The notes under the pieces: generated by a model | What the model was told of the DNA's origin: nothing | Database searches by the model: none | Seen by the model: only the letters and a program-made list of their open reading frames with translations | Origin: Imperialibacter sp963977595 | GTDB taxonomy: Bacteria > Bacteroidota > Bacteroidia > Cytophagales > Cyclobacteriaceae | Direction of reading: 5' to 3' | Assembly: GCF_048007035.1 (NCBI RefSeq) | Contig: NZ_CP180355.1 | Span: 2,728,001 to 2,792,000 of the forward strand | DNA length: 64,000 bases | Shown: piece after piece, positions 19,901-27,250 of the stretch | How the letters are laid out: the number at the start of each line of letters is the position of its first letter | Position numbering within the stretch: position 1 is the first letter of the stretch | Position numbers and translations under genes: made by a program

Positions 19901-21730
19901 GGTACCGTTTGGATACCGCTCAGTAAGAGAAGGTACGATTAGATTATCGTAGTCTTTCTTATTCTGATTAGCCAGAATATAGTGAAAAGACTTGTCCTTC
20001 ACCTTTATGAAGCCCGTTTCAACCTGGAAATTGATGAAGCCATTTTGGTAAAGGAAATTCATTGCTGCCAGTGCCTGGTTGTAGTCAAGCTTATAGGCCG
20101 TTGTCATGTCGCGGAGGTAAAACTCACTTGCTCCTGAATTCCTGGCATACCGCACCACAGCCATGATAGGGTGATAGCCAAACAAGCCCGGGTACATTGA
20201 GAACCGCTTTTCACTAAAATAGTCTTTAGACTCGAAAACCGCAGGAATACGGTTTCGGGCATTCATAATAGAGATATCGAGGCTGTCGGTTTCCAAATCC
20301 CAGCTGATTTTATCGGCGCTGAAGTCCATCAGGAAAAACGAAGACGAATAGGGAGTGCCTTTGAATTTATTCTGATCTCTGTATAAGGTGAGCAGGTTTT
20401 TGCCCTCGTCAAAAACCAGTTTATTCTGTGGGTGGAAGATCGAATCACCGTTGTGGTAAATGGTGACCATCGCCTTATCCGACGTTATCAGGGAGTCTTC
20501 AAAGGCGTACTTGATGCCCCTTGCTGTGAAAGAACGACCGAAGTCGTCTCTGATGTTGAGCACAGACTGTCGCTTGAGAGCGGAGGTGCCGTAAAATTTG
20601 TTCCCTATGATGGAAAATCCCCCGGTATATGTAGCATTTGGGGCTTTAAGTTTTAAAGTGATGTCGGCATAGTAGGAAGTAAACTGAGGAAAATACAGCT
20701 CCTCTTTGTCTGTTCTCTGATAGCTCTTAAAGTCGAAAATTCCCTCTGCTTCTCCATCAAACCAGGCAGGGAAGCTGAGGCTGACCTTCTCCGCACTTAT
20801 TCTTGGTTTAGTGATTTCAAAGCTGTAATCAGTAAAGGTAACAGAGGCGGCTTCGGCACCATTTGCTTCGCCGGGCCAGTTAAACTTACCCCCGCTGCCC
20901 ACAAACACTTTGTCGTGGATGACAACCGAGCCCGACGTGTTTTGGATGCCGACGGAGTCATAGGGTGTTACTAACCTGAAGTTCACATTGTTGAGCTTTA
21001 TCACGGGGCCGCTCACTTCCGGGAGTAGTGCTTGACTAACCACTTCGGCCACAAAAGCATCAGCCACTGGCGCAGGCTCCGCTACCGGGTCGTTGCCCCA
21101 TCCTGAGTCATTGCCCCATCCGCTATTAGCCGGTGTGCCCCAACCATCGTTGCTGCTGTCGGCGGTTCCCCAGCCGCTATCTGCCGAAATTTCCTCTTCG
21201 ATCGGGGGCTCCTCAGCCGGCAATACATAAGCTGGTTCCGCCTCGTCCAATTCAAAACCATAAGTGCCTCCCTCGGCATATAGTTTGAAGTATTTGGTGT
21301 AGTACAAAGCCCTTCGGGCAAAAAATTGATTGAGCATGAGCAAAAACTCGCTGTACTCCTTGTTGCGGTAGGTGTCGACTACCTGGTTATTGATCTTGAG
21401 AAGATTTGTGAGCTCGGTGGAGCTGATATTTTCCTTTTGAATGGCGTAGGCTATGTAGGCACCGAAGAACTCGAAATATGGGTAGGTGCGCATTCTCCGA
21501 TCCCGCATTTTGACGGCAATGTCGATAATGATTTTCTTCTGGTCGGCATTGATCTGACCCGAATTCCACACGGTGACAAAGTCAGCGGCGATCTTGGCCG
21601 CACCTTCATTGTCAATTTGTCTTATGCCGTTTGATAAATCTTGCCCGAATGTGTTGGGGTCAGTGGAAAAGGTAAACTGTTGAGCCCATAGATGTGAGGA
21701 CAGCAATAGCAATATTGCTAAGAATCTCAT
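16976..21730 (-). CDS. Very large exported protein of unknown function
   Basis: 1584 residues from the ATG at 21730, which starts a clear signal peptide (RFLAILLLLSSHLWAQ). The open frame continues upstream to 21844 but would then overlap prmA by 40 bases. Residues about 25-170 look helical. A short low-complexity linker follows with five GWG motifs separated by D/S/N residues (DSGWG, NDGWG, NSGWG). The remaining ~1350 residues are alternating beta strands without transmembrane helices, with AsmA/OstA-like phrases such as TGSALYQL and KGRAKMYADRRALELIGGVK. I recognise no catalytic motif. An extended beta-rich periplasmic or outer-membrane role is inference. Confidence 0.8.
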   Translation of the reverse strand: MRFLAILLLLSSHLWAQQFTFSTDPNTFGQDLSNGIRQIDNEGAAKIAADFVTVWNSGQINADQKKIIIDIAVKMRDRRMRTYPYFEFFGAYIAYAIQKENISSTELTNLLKINNQVVDTYRNKEYSEFLLMLNQFFARRALYYTKYFKLYAEGGTYGFELDEAEPAYVLPAEEPPIEEEISADSGWGTADSSNDGWGTPANSGWGNDSGWGNDPVAEPAPVADAFVAEVVSQALLPEVSGPVIKLNNVNFRLVTPYDSVGIQNTSGSVVIHDKVFVGSGGKFNWPGEANGAEAASVTFTDYSFEITKPRISAEKVSLSFPAWFDGEAEGIFDFKSYQRTDKEELYFPQFTSYYADITLKLKAPNATYTGGFSIIGNKFYGTSALKRQSVLNIRDDFGRSFTARGIKYAFEDSLITSDKAMVTIYHNGDSIFHPQNKLVFDEGKNLLTLYRDQNKFKGTPYSSSFFLMDFSADKISWDLETDSLDISIMNARNRIPAVFESKDYFSEKRFSMYPGLFGYHPIMAVVRYARNSGASEFYLRDMTTAYKLDYNQALAAMNFLYQNGFINFQVETGFIKVKDKSFHYILANQNKKDYDNLIVPSLTERYPNGTLNFGTKELTVRGVDRVYITTDLKVYMEPDSGVVKILEGRDLLFNGMVNAGDFVYKGKDFQFQYADNLFAMPTIDSIRIQIPVPDSLKVEGGEEKTALHNHLELTSGTLFVESPDNKSGKKQNLQYPYFTSDSEAVVFFDSKEILKGAYNKTVRFVIPPFEIDSSNRSDGASISFEGTFHAGDILEPFEEKLVIQPDKSLGFEHKIPESGYKLYGGTGTLYNSLSLSYRGLRSNGKIDYLTTTVYSNDFIFYLDSTSAIAQSGEIRPGNLGSASFPQGIMGALRMKWLPKKDSMFLKNIGDPIELYNGTAKLQGAANITAKGAFGLGTLETRGSRVKSKQFSFSETKFSARHGAFEILTDNPDKPAMAGEDIALNFDLEANVADVHPEKAGVAAIGFPYAQMKTSITNAIWNLNDQKITMSKPANVAIEDSYFYSTRPDLDSLAFNATAGIYDINRYELNLQGIPYITVADAEITPENEEITILENSTLQELKNAIVRIDTANRYHTLTNGLITIVDRNKFTGSALYQLVNAAQDTFTIKFNQFELQNVPIAKNRFKTMTVSEGDVLEDQDFVMSPGFLYKGRAKMYADRRALELIGGVKLDWKKERDSQWISYTNKTENPEVLVNFDASTAETGQKLVAGLHYDSFDDIIYLTYINDKNDPADFDLFTPHGILSYNLEGDFYKIEDKAKSDGNSYAGSTFIYSENTNSVIFEGPMTFIKNSPDFTLRASAKGIGRLDSSYFKMTAFLTADFKISPAATDVMTKDLVDIIERIGAPQANNIQGDLVYLLANLTSDQIAKSYENNSLKNYVPLVSTSPELQKALSLSEVNLQWNATHKAWYNDGKIGISNIFRNDINAEADGFVEIKRDPLGDIVNIFIMFSEATWYHFRFDQNRLLILSSNQKFNEAIRGSSTLEKAGLGAFALGLGEEAETMTFINNFRKNYYNIDKPFKLQFATDPAFGKDSFDTIEKDKDGF

Positions 21731-21804
21731 TTTGAGAGATAACCGTTCCCTTAAAAACACCTGCATAACTTCAAAGGTAACGAAAAATGAGGGCCTGTTA
21801 CTAT

Positions 21805-22644
21805 CTATTCGACCGCCTTTTTTTCGAAAGCAGCAGCCACCCACTTCTCTCGCACCCTATGGGTGGTCTTGCGAAAGCCAAGTGACGAGGCTTTTTCCTC
21901 AATTACTGGTAGGTCAGTTTCGTAGAAGCCGCTTAGGTACAGCTTGCTGCCTTCCGGAAGCACAGCGGCATAGTCCGGCATTTCTTCCAGCAACACATTT
22001 CGATTGATATTGGCGATGGCCAGGTCGTAAGAAGGGTTTTTTTTCACTTCCTTTACAGTGCCTAGCTGGATTTTGATATTACTGCAATCGTTGATGGCGA
22101 TGTTTTCCATGCCGTTTTCTATGCACCACTCATCGATGTCGCTGGCATCGATGTGCGCTGCGCCAAGTTTAGCAGCCAAAATGGCCAATATGCCGGTGCC
22201 AGTACCAAAATCAAACACTGACTTTCCCTGCAAATCACTATCAAGCAGTAGTTCCATCATGAGATAGGTGGTGGAATGGTGCCCTGTGCCGAACGACATT
22301 TTTGGGTTGATGACTATTTCCAACGGAAAAGATGGGTCGGGTTTATGAAAAGAGGCTCTGACCCTGCAGCGGCCAGGGATTTCGATGGGGTGGTAGTTTG
22401 TTTCCCAGCTTTGGTTCCAATTTTCCTTTGGAATCTTTACTTTTTCGTAGCTGGCGATGCCAAGGAAAGAATACTTCTGGATAATTTCTTTGACGTCAGC
22501 CTCTTTGAAGCTCCCTTCCAAAATGTAGGCATTAAACCCCTCGTCAGTTTCCTCAAAGGTGTCAAAGCCAATTTCTCCCAGCTCGGCTATGAGGATATCT
22601 GCAAGATCCCTGGAGGTCTTAATTTGCAATTCGATAAAGTCCAT
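21805..22644 (-). CDS. prmA: Ribosomal protein L11 methyltransferase
   Basis: 279 residues. The C-terminal SAM-dependent methyltransferase domain shows SFGTGHHSTT, the SAM loop VFDFGTGTGILAI and the catalytic-loop equivalent IANINRN. The N-terminal part is the small substrate-binding domain that holds L11 (DLADILIAELGEIGFD). It trimethylates L11 lysines and the N-terminus in the cytoplasm. It is the third gene of a tpiA-led minus-strand run, with a 29-base gap from the small exported protein gene. Confidence 0.92.
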   Translation of the reverse strand: MDFIELQIKTSRDLADILIAELGEIGFDTFEETDEGFNAYILEGSFKEADVKEIIQKYSFLGIASYEKVKIPKENWNQSWETNYHPIEIPGRCRVRASFHKPDPSFPLEIVINPKMSFGTGHHSTTYLMMELLLDSDLQGKSVFDFGTGTGILAILAAKLGAAHIDASDIDEWCIENGMENIAINDCSNIKIQLGTVKEVKKNPSYDLAIANINRNVLLEEMPDYAAVLPEGSKLYLSGFYETDLPVIEEKASSLGFRKTTHRVREKWVAAAFEKKAVE

Positions 22645-22673
22645 AGTTGACCTGGATTAGGGTGGTTAACTGC

Positions 22674-23018
22674 CTATCTGCAGCCGGCAAATGATTCGGT
22701 GTCAGTGAAATTAACAGAAAAGTGTTGCTGGCCTTTTTCTTTGACATAATATATCGTGAAGTCGGCCATGCCCCGGTTTTTGGTGAAGTACCAAATCCCC
22801 TGTCTGTCGGCGAAAACCCTGCTGCTTTCTTTGAAAATCAGCATGTCGGCAAAAGCTTCGTTTTCATCTTCAAAAACCAGGTAGTCAGCCCTTCTTCGAT
22901 CTGTTTCCACGTATATGGCACCATAAACACCACAGAAATCCTGATCTGCGGCAACCATTGGTTCGTCAACAGAAGAAAGGCTTAGACCAATTAAACCGAG
23001 GAAAACGAAAATGTTCAT
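22674..23018 (-). CDS. Small exported protein, possibly DUF6150-like
   Basis: 114 residues. The first ~15 residues are hydrophobic (NIFVFLGLIGLSLSS), consistent with a signal peptide. The mature part repeats a short strand unit several times: CGVYGAIYVE, ADYLVFEDE, ADMLIFKES, ADFTIYYVK. The A-D-hydrophobic spacing resembles DUF6150 proteins, but I cannot confirm that by search. Its two mature cysteines, in DFCGVYG and at the C-terminal FAGC, could form a disulfide. Its ATG follows the tpiA TAA with no intervening base, so it is translated from the tpiA transcript. Function unknown. Confidence 0.6.
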   Translation of the reverse strand: MNIFVFLGLIGLSLSSVDEPMVAADQDFCGVYGAIYVETDRRRADYLVFEDENEAFADMLIFKESSRVFADRQGIWYFTKNRGMADFTIYYVKEKGQQHFSVNFTDTESFAGCR

Positions 23019-23783
23019 TTACTTCATTGCTTTTACAATGTCGACGAAGTCACGTGACTTTAGTGAAGCGCCGCCGATCAGCCCGCCGTCCACGTCGGGC
23101 TGGGCAAAAATTTCCACTGCATTGTCGGGCTTCAAACTGCCTCCGTATTGTATAGTGATCTCTTCGGCAACATTCTTGCCATATTTTCCAGCCAGATGGG
23201 CTCTGATTTCAGCATGCATTTCCTGCGCTTGTGCAGAGGAGGCTGTTTTACCGGTTCCGATAGCCCAAACAGGCTCATAGGCAATCACTACTTTTTGAAG
23301 AGCGTCTGCTGACAGGTGAAAAAGCGCTTCAGATACCTGCGCAGTGACCAACTTAATATGATCGTTGGCTTCACGCACTTCCAGCTTCTCTCCACAGCAG
23401 TAAATAGGCGTCATACCAGCTGCCAGCACCGCATCAACCTTTTTTGCAAAAAGAGCATCTGTTTCTCCAAAGTATTCTCTTCGCTCGCTGTGGCCTATGA
23501 TGACAAACTGAGTGCCGACAGACTTGAGCATCGAAACTGACGTTTCGCCTGTGTAAGCACCTGACGCATGTTCGCTGCAGTTTTGCGCACCAAGCATTAC
23601 GTTTTTACTTCCTGCTAAAAGTTTGCTGATAGAGTTTAAATGAATAAAAGGGGTACATAAAACCACCTGCACGTCGCTGGTCACTTCATCCTTCACCATG
23701 TTAACCACCTCGGAAGTTAGCTGATGTCCTTCTTCCAGGTTCTTATTCATTTTCCAGTTTCCTGCTACAATCTTCTTTCTCAT
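23019..23783 (-). CDS. tpiA: Triosephosphate isomerase
   Basis: 254 residues from the ATG at 23783, giving the classic start RKKIVAGNWKMN. Longer starts (ATG at 23792, TTG at 23807) add only a few residues. The electrophilic histidine is in GHSERR, the catalytic glutamate in YEPVWAIGTGK (loop 6), and the phosphate-binding loop in GGSLKPDN. It interconverts dihydroxyacetone phosphate and glyceraldehyde 3-phosphate in glycolysis. It leads a run with the small exported protein and prmA. It is divergent from the methionine operon across about 570 bases. Confidence 0.96.
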   Translation of the reverse strand: MRKKIVAGNWKMNKNLEEGHQLTSEVVNMVKDEVTSDVQVVLCTPFIHLNSISKLLAGSKNVMLGAQNCSEHASGAYTGETSVSMLKSVGTQFVIIGHSERREYFGETDALFAKKVDAVLAAGMTPIYCCGEKLEVREANDHIKLVTAQVSEALFHLSADALQKVVIAYEPVWAIGTGKTASSAQAQEMHAEIRAHLAGKYGKNVAEEITIQYGGSLKPDNAVEIFAQPDVDGGLIGGASLKSRDFVDIVKAMK

Positions 23784-23933
23784 GATTTTCATTTTAATCG
23801 GCCCCAAATATAGCTGAATATGAATATTTAGAAGACCGCATTTGAGTTAATTGTCAGGAGAGCACAAAATAAAATGCTTCATTTTCGAGGTAATACCTAC
23901 AAAATCGGCACTGAGGAAATTTTCCACAAAATG

Positions 23934-23965
23934 TTTGGAAACATAATTCGGCATATCTACGTTTG
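23934..23965 (+). promoter_or_regulatory. Bacteroidota-type promoter of the metY-metX operon
   Basis: A -33 box TTTG at 23934-23937 and a -7 box TACGTTTG at 23958-23965 (consensus TAnnTTTG) are 20 bases apart, within the range for the Bacteroidota housekeeping sigma factor. Transcription would start near 23972, just ahead of the SAM riboswitch, which supports the assignment. Confidence 0.7.
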
Positions 23966-23987
23966 TGCCTTCAAGTCAATTCTTAGC

Positions 23988-24101
23988 AATTGATTTATAA
24001 AGAAGCGTGGAGAGACAGGCTCTATGAAGCGCTAGCAACCGGCCACTCAAGGTGGTAAGGTGCTAAATCCTGATCCGTCGGTTGGCGGAGAATATAAATT
24101 G
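23988..24101 (+). promoter_or_regulatory. SAM-I riboswitch (S-box)
   Basis: The conserved core is present in order: GGAGAGA, GGCTCTATGAAGC, GCTAGCAACCGG, then AAGGTGCTAAATCCTG. The closing P1 helix is TTTATA (23994-23999) with TATAAA (24093-24098). This is a SAM-I aptamer, which binds S-adenosylmethionine and usually lowers expression of methionine genes. The downstream genes metY and metX are expected targets. The P1 3' strand ends 12 bases before the ATG of a small leader ORF, so SAM binding could also affect that ORF. Confidence 0.92.
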
Positions 24102-24109
24102 AGAGCAAA

Positions 24110-24244
24110 ATGAAAAATCAGGAATCTCTTCTAGCGACAAGCGCTATCTCATCGCACGGCCGGTCATCGGCTCACACATTTCATGTATTAAATTTTTCAT
24201 TCAGGGCGGCTTTTGCCTGCTGTTGTTGCTGTATGTGCTGCTAG
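24110..24244 (+). CDS. Polycysteine leader peptide ORF (44 codons), putative attenuator
   Basis: An ATG 12 bases after the SAM-I P1 helix opens a 44-codon frame that ends in TAG. Its C-terminus reads AFACCCCCMCC: seven of the last eight codons are cysteine and the other is methionine. The first 36 residues are unremarkable and have no transmembrane segment. The terminal cysteine codons form the 5' arm of a strong hairpin (24236-24272). The position before metY-metX and the run of one rare amino acid are hallmarks of ribosome-mediated attenuation. I infer that stalling at Cys codons reports cysteine supply. A chance ORF remains possible. Confidence 0.6.
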   Translation: MKNQESLLATSAISSHGRSSAHTFHVLNFSFRAAFACCCCCMCC

Positions 24245-24272
24245 GCGCTTTTGCCTTTGTCGCTTAGCAGCA
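24236..24272 (+). promoter_or_regulatory. Hairpin overlapping the polycysteine codons
   Basis: TGCTGCTAGGCG (24236-24247) pairs with CGCTTAGCAGCA (24261-24272), a 12-bp stem with one G-U pair and a 13-base loop. The 5' arm contains the last two Cys codons and the stop of the leader ORF, so a translating or stalled ribosome would prevent it forming. There is no T run directly after it, so it is more likely an anti-antiterminator or ribosome-sensitive switch than a terminator. Confidence 0.6.
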
Positions 24273-24283
24273 AACGACGGACT

Positions 24284-24320
24284 ATTGGCCAGGGAGCCAA
24301 CCCGTTACAGGCAATTTTTT
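24284..24320 (+). terminator. Candidate attenuator/terminator before metY
   Basis: ATTGGCC near 24284-24290 can pair, with one bulge, with GGCAAT at 24310-24315. GGG at 24292-24294 pairs with CCC at 24301-24303 inside, and six T residues follow (24315-24320). An alternative local stem, TTGGC with GCCAA (24285-24300), also exists. It could be the termination step of the metY leader. The stem is imperfect, so confidence is limited. Confidence 0.4.
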
Positions 24321-24352
24321 AATTCAACTTCAATTTAAAAACACCTTATAAT

Positions 24353-25660
24353 ATGTCACAATTAAGATTTGAAACACTGCAATTACATGCAGGTCAGGAA
24401 GTAGATTCAGCCACACAGTCGAGGGCGGTGCCTATTTACCAAACCACCTCCTATACATTCAAAAACTCTGAGCATGGTGCCAACCTGTTTGCCCTGAAAG
24501 AATTTGGGAACATCTACACACGGATCATGAATCCGACAACGGATGTTTTCGAGAAGAGAATAGCGGCCCTGGAAGGTGGTGTTGCTGCAGTGGCAACAGC
24601 ATCGGGCCAGGCCGCACAGCTTTTGGCCTTGCACAACATTTTGGAAGCAGGCCAAAACCTGGTATCTACCAACCACTTGTACGGAGGCACTTATAATCAG
24701 TTCAAAGTTGCCTTCAAGAGGTTGGGGATTGACGTGAGGTTTGTAGAAAATGACTCACCAGCCGAGTTTGAAAAGCTGATCGACAAAAATACCAGAGCGC
24801 TCTACCTTGAAACGATAGGCAATCCGGAATTCAATATTCCCGATTTTGAAGCGATAGCAGCAGTAGCGAAGAAGCATAATATTCCTTTGGTGGTTGACAA
24901 CACCTTTGGCGCCGGTGGCTACCTGTTTCGACCGCTAGAGCACGGAGCCAACGTGGTGGTTGAATCAGCCACTAAGTGGATAGGTGGTCATGGCACAAGT
25001 ATCGGAGGAATCATTGTTGACGGAGGAAACTTCAACTGGGGCAATGGAAAGTTCAAGCAGTTTTCGGAGCCATCTGAAGGGTACCATGGCCTGAACTTCT
25101 GGGAAGTGTTTGGTGAAGGAAATCCACTTGGGCTGCCCAACATTGCCTTTGCTATCCGAACCAGGGTGGAGGGTTTGCGTGACCTTGGGCCGGCCATAAG
25201 TCCGTTCAATTCTTTCCTTCTGCTCCAGGGCATTGAGACACTTTCTCTCAGGCTAGACAGAACTGTGCAGAACGCCCTTGAGTTGGCGCAATGGCTGGAG
25301 AAACATCCCTTGGTTGAAAGCGTGAACTACCCGGGACTTGCTAGCAGCAAATACCACGCATTGGCCAAGAAATACCTGAAAAGAGGCTTTGGTGGTGTAT
25401 TGTCATTCAAAATCAAAGGAGGTAAGGCCAACGCAGAAAAGTTTGTTGATTCGCTGAAACTCGTGAGCCACCTGGCCAACGTGGGTGACTCGAAAACGCT
25501 GATTATTCACCCGGCGTCGACGACGCACCAGCAGTTGAGCGAGCAGGAGCAGCTAAAAGCTGGGGTCGATCCTAATTTATTGCGACTGTCGGCTGGTACC
25601 GAGCATGTAGATGACATTAAAGCTGACTTGATACAGGCTTTTGACCAGCTGAAAAAGTAA
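24353..25660 (+). CDS. metY: O-acetylhomoserine sulfhydrylase (PLP-dependent, MetY type)
   Basis: 435 residues, the usual length for O-acetyl-L-homoserine aminocarboxypropyltransferase. Seen are the tyrosine/arginine pair in NIYTRIMNPT, the PLP ring-stacking and Asp182 region in VVDNTFGAGGY, and the Schiff-base Lys208 in ESATKWIGGHG. It makes homocysteine from O-acetylhomoserine and sulfide in the cytoplasm. It is the first structural gene after the SAM-I riboswitch and polycysteine leader, and is followed after 31 bases by metX, which makes its substrate. Assignment to MetY rather than MetB/CGS rests on length and the metX neighbour. Confidence 0.92.
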   Translation: MSQLRFETLQLHAGQEVDSATQSRAVPIYQTTSYTFKNSEHGANLFALKEFGNIYTRIMNPTTDVFEKRIAALEGGVAAVATASGQAAQLLALHNILEAGQNLVSTNHLYGGTYNQFKVAFKRLGIDVRFVENDSPAEFEKLIDKNTRALYLETIGNPEFNIPDFEAIAAVAKKHNIPLVVDNTFGAGGYLFRPLEHGANVVVESATKWIGGHGTSIGGIIVDGGNFNWGNGKFKQFSEPSEGYHGLNFWEVFGEGNPLGLPNIAFAIRTRVEGLRDLGPAISPFNSFLLLQGIETLSLRLDRTVQNALELAQWLEKHPLVESVNYPGLASSKYHALAKKYLKRGFGGVLSFKIKGGKANAEKFVDSLKLVSHLANVGDSKTLIIHPASTTHQQLSEQEQLKAGVDPNLLRLSAGTEHVDDIKADLIQAFDQLKK

Positions 25661-25691
25661 ATTTTAGTTAATTATATATACAGGTTAATTG

Positions 25692-26795
25692 ATGACTTAC
25701 CTCCCGGCTATACATCCAGTGGCCGGGAGGAATTTTAACCCAAAAGAAGAGGACTTAGTGAAAATAACCGAGGAATTATACAGATCGACCCAGCCATTGA
25801 AACTTGAGTCCGGTCGGGAATTGACAGAGTACCATTTGCTCTACACGACATTTGGTAAACTAAACCCCGAAAGGAACAATGTTGTGTGGGTGTGTCATGC
25901 GCTTACTGGCAACTCGAATCCTTCAGAGTGGTGGCCCGGTTTGTTTGGGCCTGGTAAGGTGTATGATCCCGAGAAGTTTTTTGTGATCTGTGCCAACATG
26001 CTGGGGAGTTGTTACGGCTCAACCAATGCACTCGACAAAAATCCCGCAACAGCCAAACCTTACTTTCACGATTTTCCCACACCCACCAATAGAGACATAG
26101 TTGGCGCTTTTATTCAATTGAGAAAATCCCTTGGCTTTGAAAAAGTCCACACCCTGATTGGCGGCTCTATGGGGGGGCAGCAAGCACTGGAGTGGGCCAT
26201 TATTGAGCCTGACGTGTTTGAAAATCTCATTGGTGTTTCCACCAACGCCCACCATTCACCCTGGGGCATTGCTTTCAACGAGTCGCAGAGGATGGCGATT
26301 GTGAACGACGCAACCTTTAAAGAAAGCAAACCGGATGCAGGACTTGAGGGAATGAAGACCGCCAGAACAATCGCCCTGCTTTCCTACAGGCACTACCTCA
26401 CCTACCAAAGAACCCAGGAGGAGGACACAACAGAAAAAACGGATGACTATTTGGCGTCGAGTTATCAGCAGTACCAGGGAGAAAAGCTGAAGAAACGATT
26501 CAATGCCTATAGCTACTGGAGGCTATCAAAAGCGATGGATTCACATAACGTAGGCAGAGGCAGAGGCAGCATTGAGAAAGCACTTTCGCAGATAAAAGCC
26601 AACTCACACTTTGTTGGCATCAGGTCCGACATTTTGTTTCCCATAGATGAGCAGGTTTTTTTGGCCTCCCACGTAGACGATGCCTCGCTGGATATCATCG
26701 ATTCGCTCTATGGACACGATGGATTTCTGATAGAATGGGAAGCCATCGGCGCTTCTATAGAGAAGTTTTACCGGAGGGTGATGGTGGCGGTGTAG
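25692..26795 (+). CDS. metX: Homoserine O-acetyltransferase
   Basis: 367 residues from the ATG at 25692 (a TTG one codon earlier is less likely). It is an alpha/beta hydrolase with the nucleophile Ser159 in GGSMGGQQALEW, an oxyanion region around HALTGNSNPSEWW, an acidic residue in RSDILFP and a C-terminal histidine in YGHDGFL, completing Ser-Asp-His. It transfers acetyl from acetyl-CoA to homoserine, feeding metY. It shares the riboswitch-controlled transcript. It converges on the frameshifted toxin gene with adjoining stops. Confidence 0.93.
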   Translation: MTYLPAIHPVAGRNFNPKEEDLVKITEELYRSTQPLKLESGRELTEYHLLYTTFGKLNPERNNVVWVCHALTGNSNPSEWWPGLFGPGKVYDPEKFFVICANMLGSCYGSTNALDKNPATAKPYFHDFPTPTNRDIVGAFIQLRKSLGFEKVHTLIGGSMGGQQALEWAIIEPDVFENLIGVSTNAHHSPWGIAFNESQRMAIVNDATFKESKPDAGLEGMKTARTIALLSYRHYLTYQRTQEEDTTEKTDDYLASSYQQYQGEKLKKRFNAYSYWRLSKAMDSHNVGRGRGSIEKALSQIKANSHFVGIRSDILFPIDEQVFLASHVDDASLDIIDSLYGHDGFLIEWEAIGASIEKFYRRVMVAV

Positions 26796-27250
26796 CTATG
26801 CTTCTCCTGCCTCTGTCAAAAGCTGCCTGACGACGTGTGTGGAAAATCGGAATTTGTGTTCTGAAAGCTGATCCACCATCTCACGCACACTTGGAATAAT
26901 CTTTTTATCTTTTGCGAGGAGGAGGACTCTTAATGATCCTATAATTTCCAGGCCCAGGTCGGTGGCAACTTTCCTTCCTTTCCGCTCGTCAAGGATTAGA
27001 ATTGAACCAGGTGTTTTTAGAGCAAGCGAAATTGAACTTGCTTCTCCCAAATCGAGCGTTTCAAGAATGCTATGACTGAACGGGGCGGCGCTGATTTGAC
27101 CTTTATCCATTCAGGTACAGCATAGCCAAACTCTGAGAGAACCTGCTCAGTAATGATCACCTCATGAAATAACTTTTGAAGGATGTCTAGCCTGTCAATT
27201 CGTTGATAAGCAATTAGACAGCTTGTGTCGGAGATAATAATCTCAGCCAT
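26796..27250 (-). pseudogene. PIN-domain toxin (DUF3368, VapC-like), frameshifted
   Basis: The gene is split between two frames. The first (ATG at 27250) gives IIISDTSCLIAYQRI, with the first PIN Asp, and runs to PEWIKVKSAPP. The second resumes with AAPFSHSILETLDLGE, then ISLAL and LILDERKGRKVA, the other PIN acidic residues, and ends IPSVREMVDQL. Joining them near 27070-27085 restores a normal ~150-residue DUF3368 protein. The break falls in a GCCGCCCC run and fits loss of one C, so it is either a real inactivating mutation, a sequencing error or slippage. It overlaps the antitoxin gene by 8 bases. Confidence 0.75.

Noticed and set aside
21732..21844. N-terminal extension of the 1584-residue protein
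   Set aside because: It overlaps prmA and puts 38 hydrophilic residues before a perfect signal peptide.
24236..24272. Hairpin as a simple intrinsic terminator
   Set aside because: There is no T tract after the 3' arm; it is better explained as a switch element.
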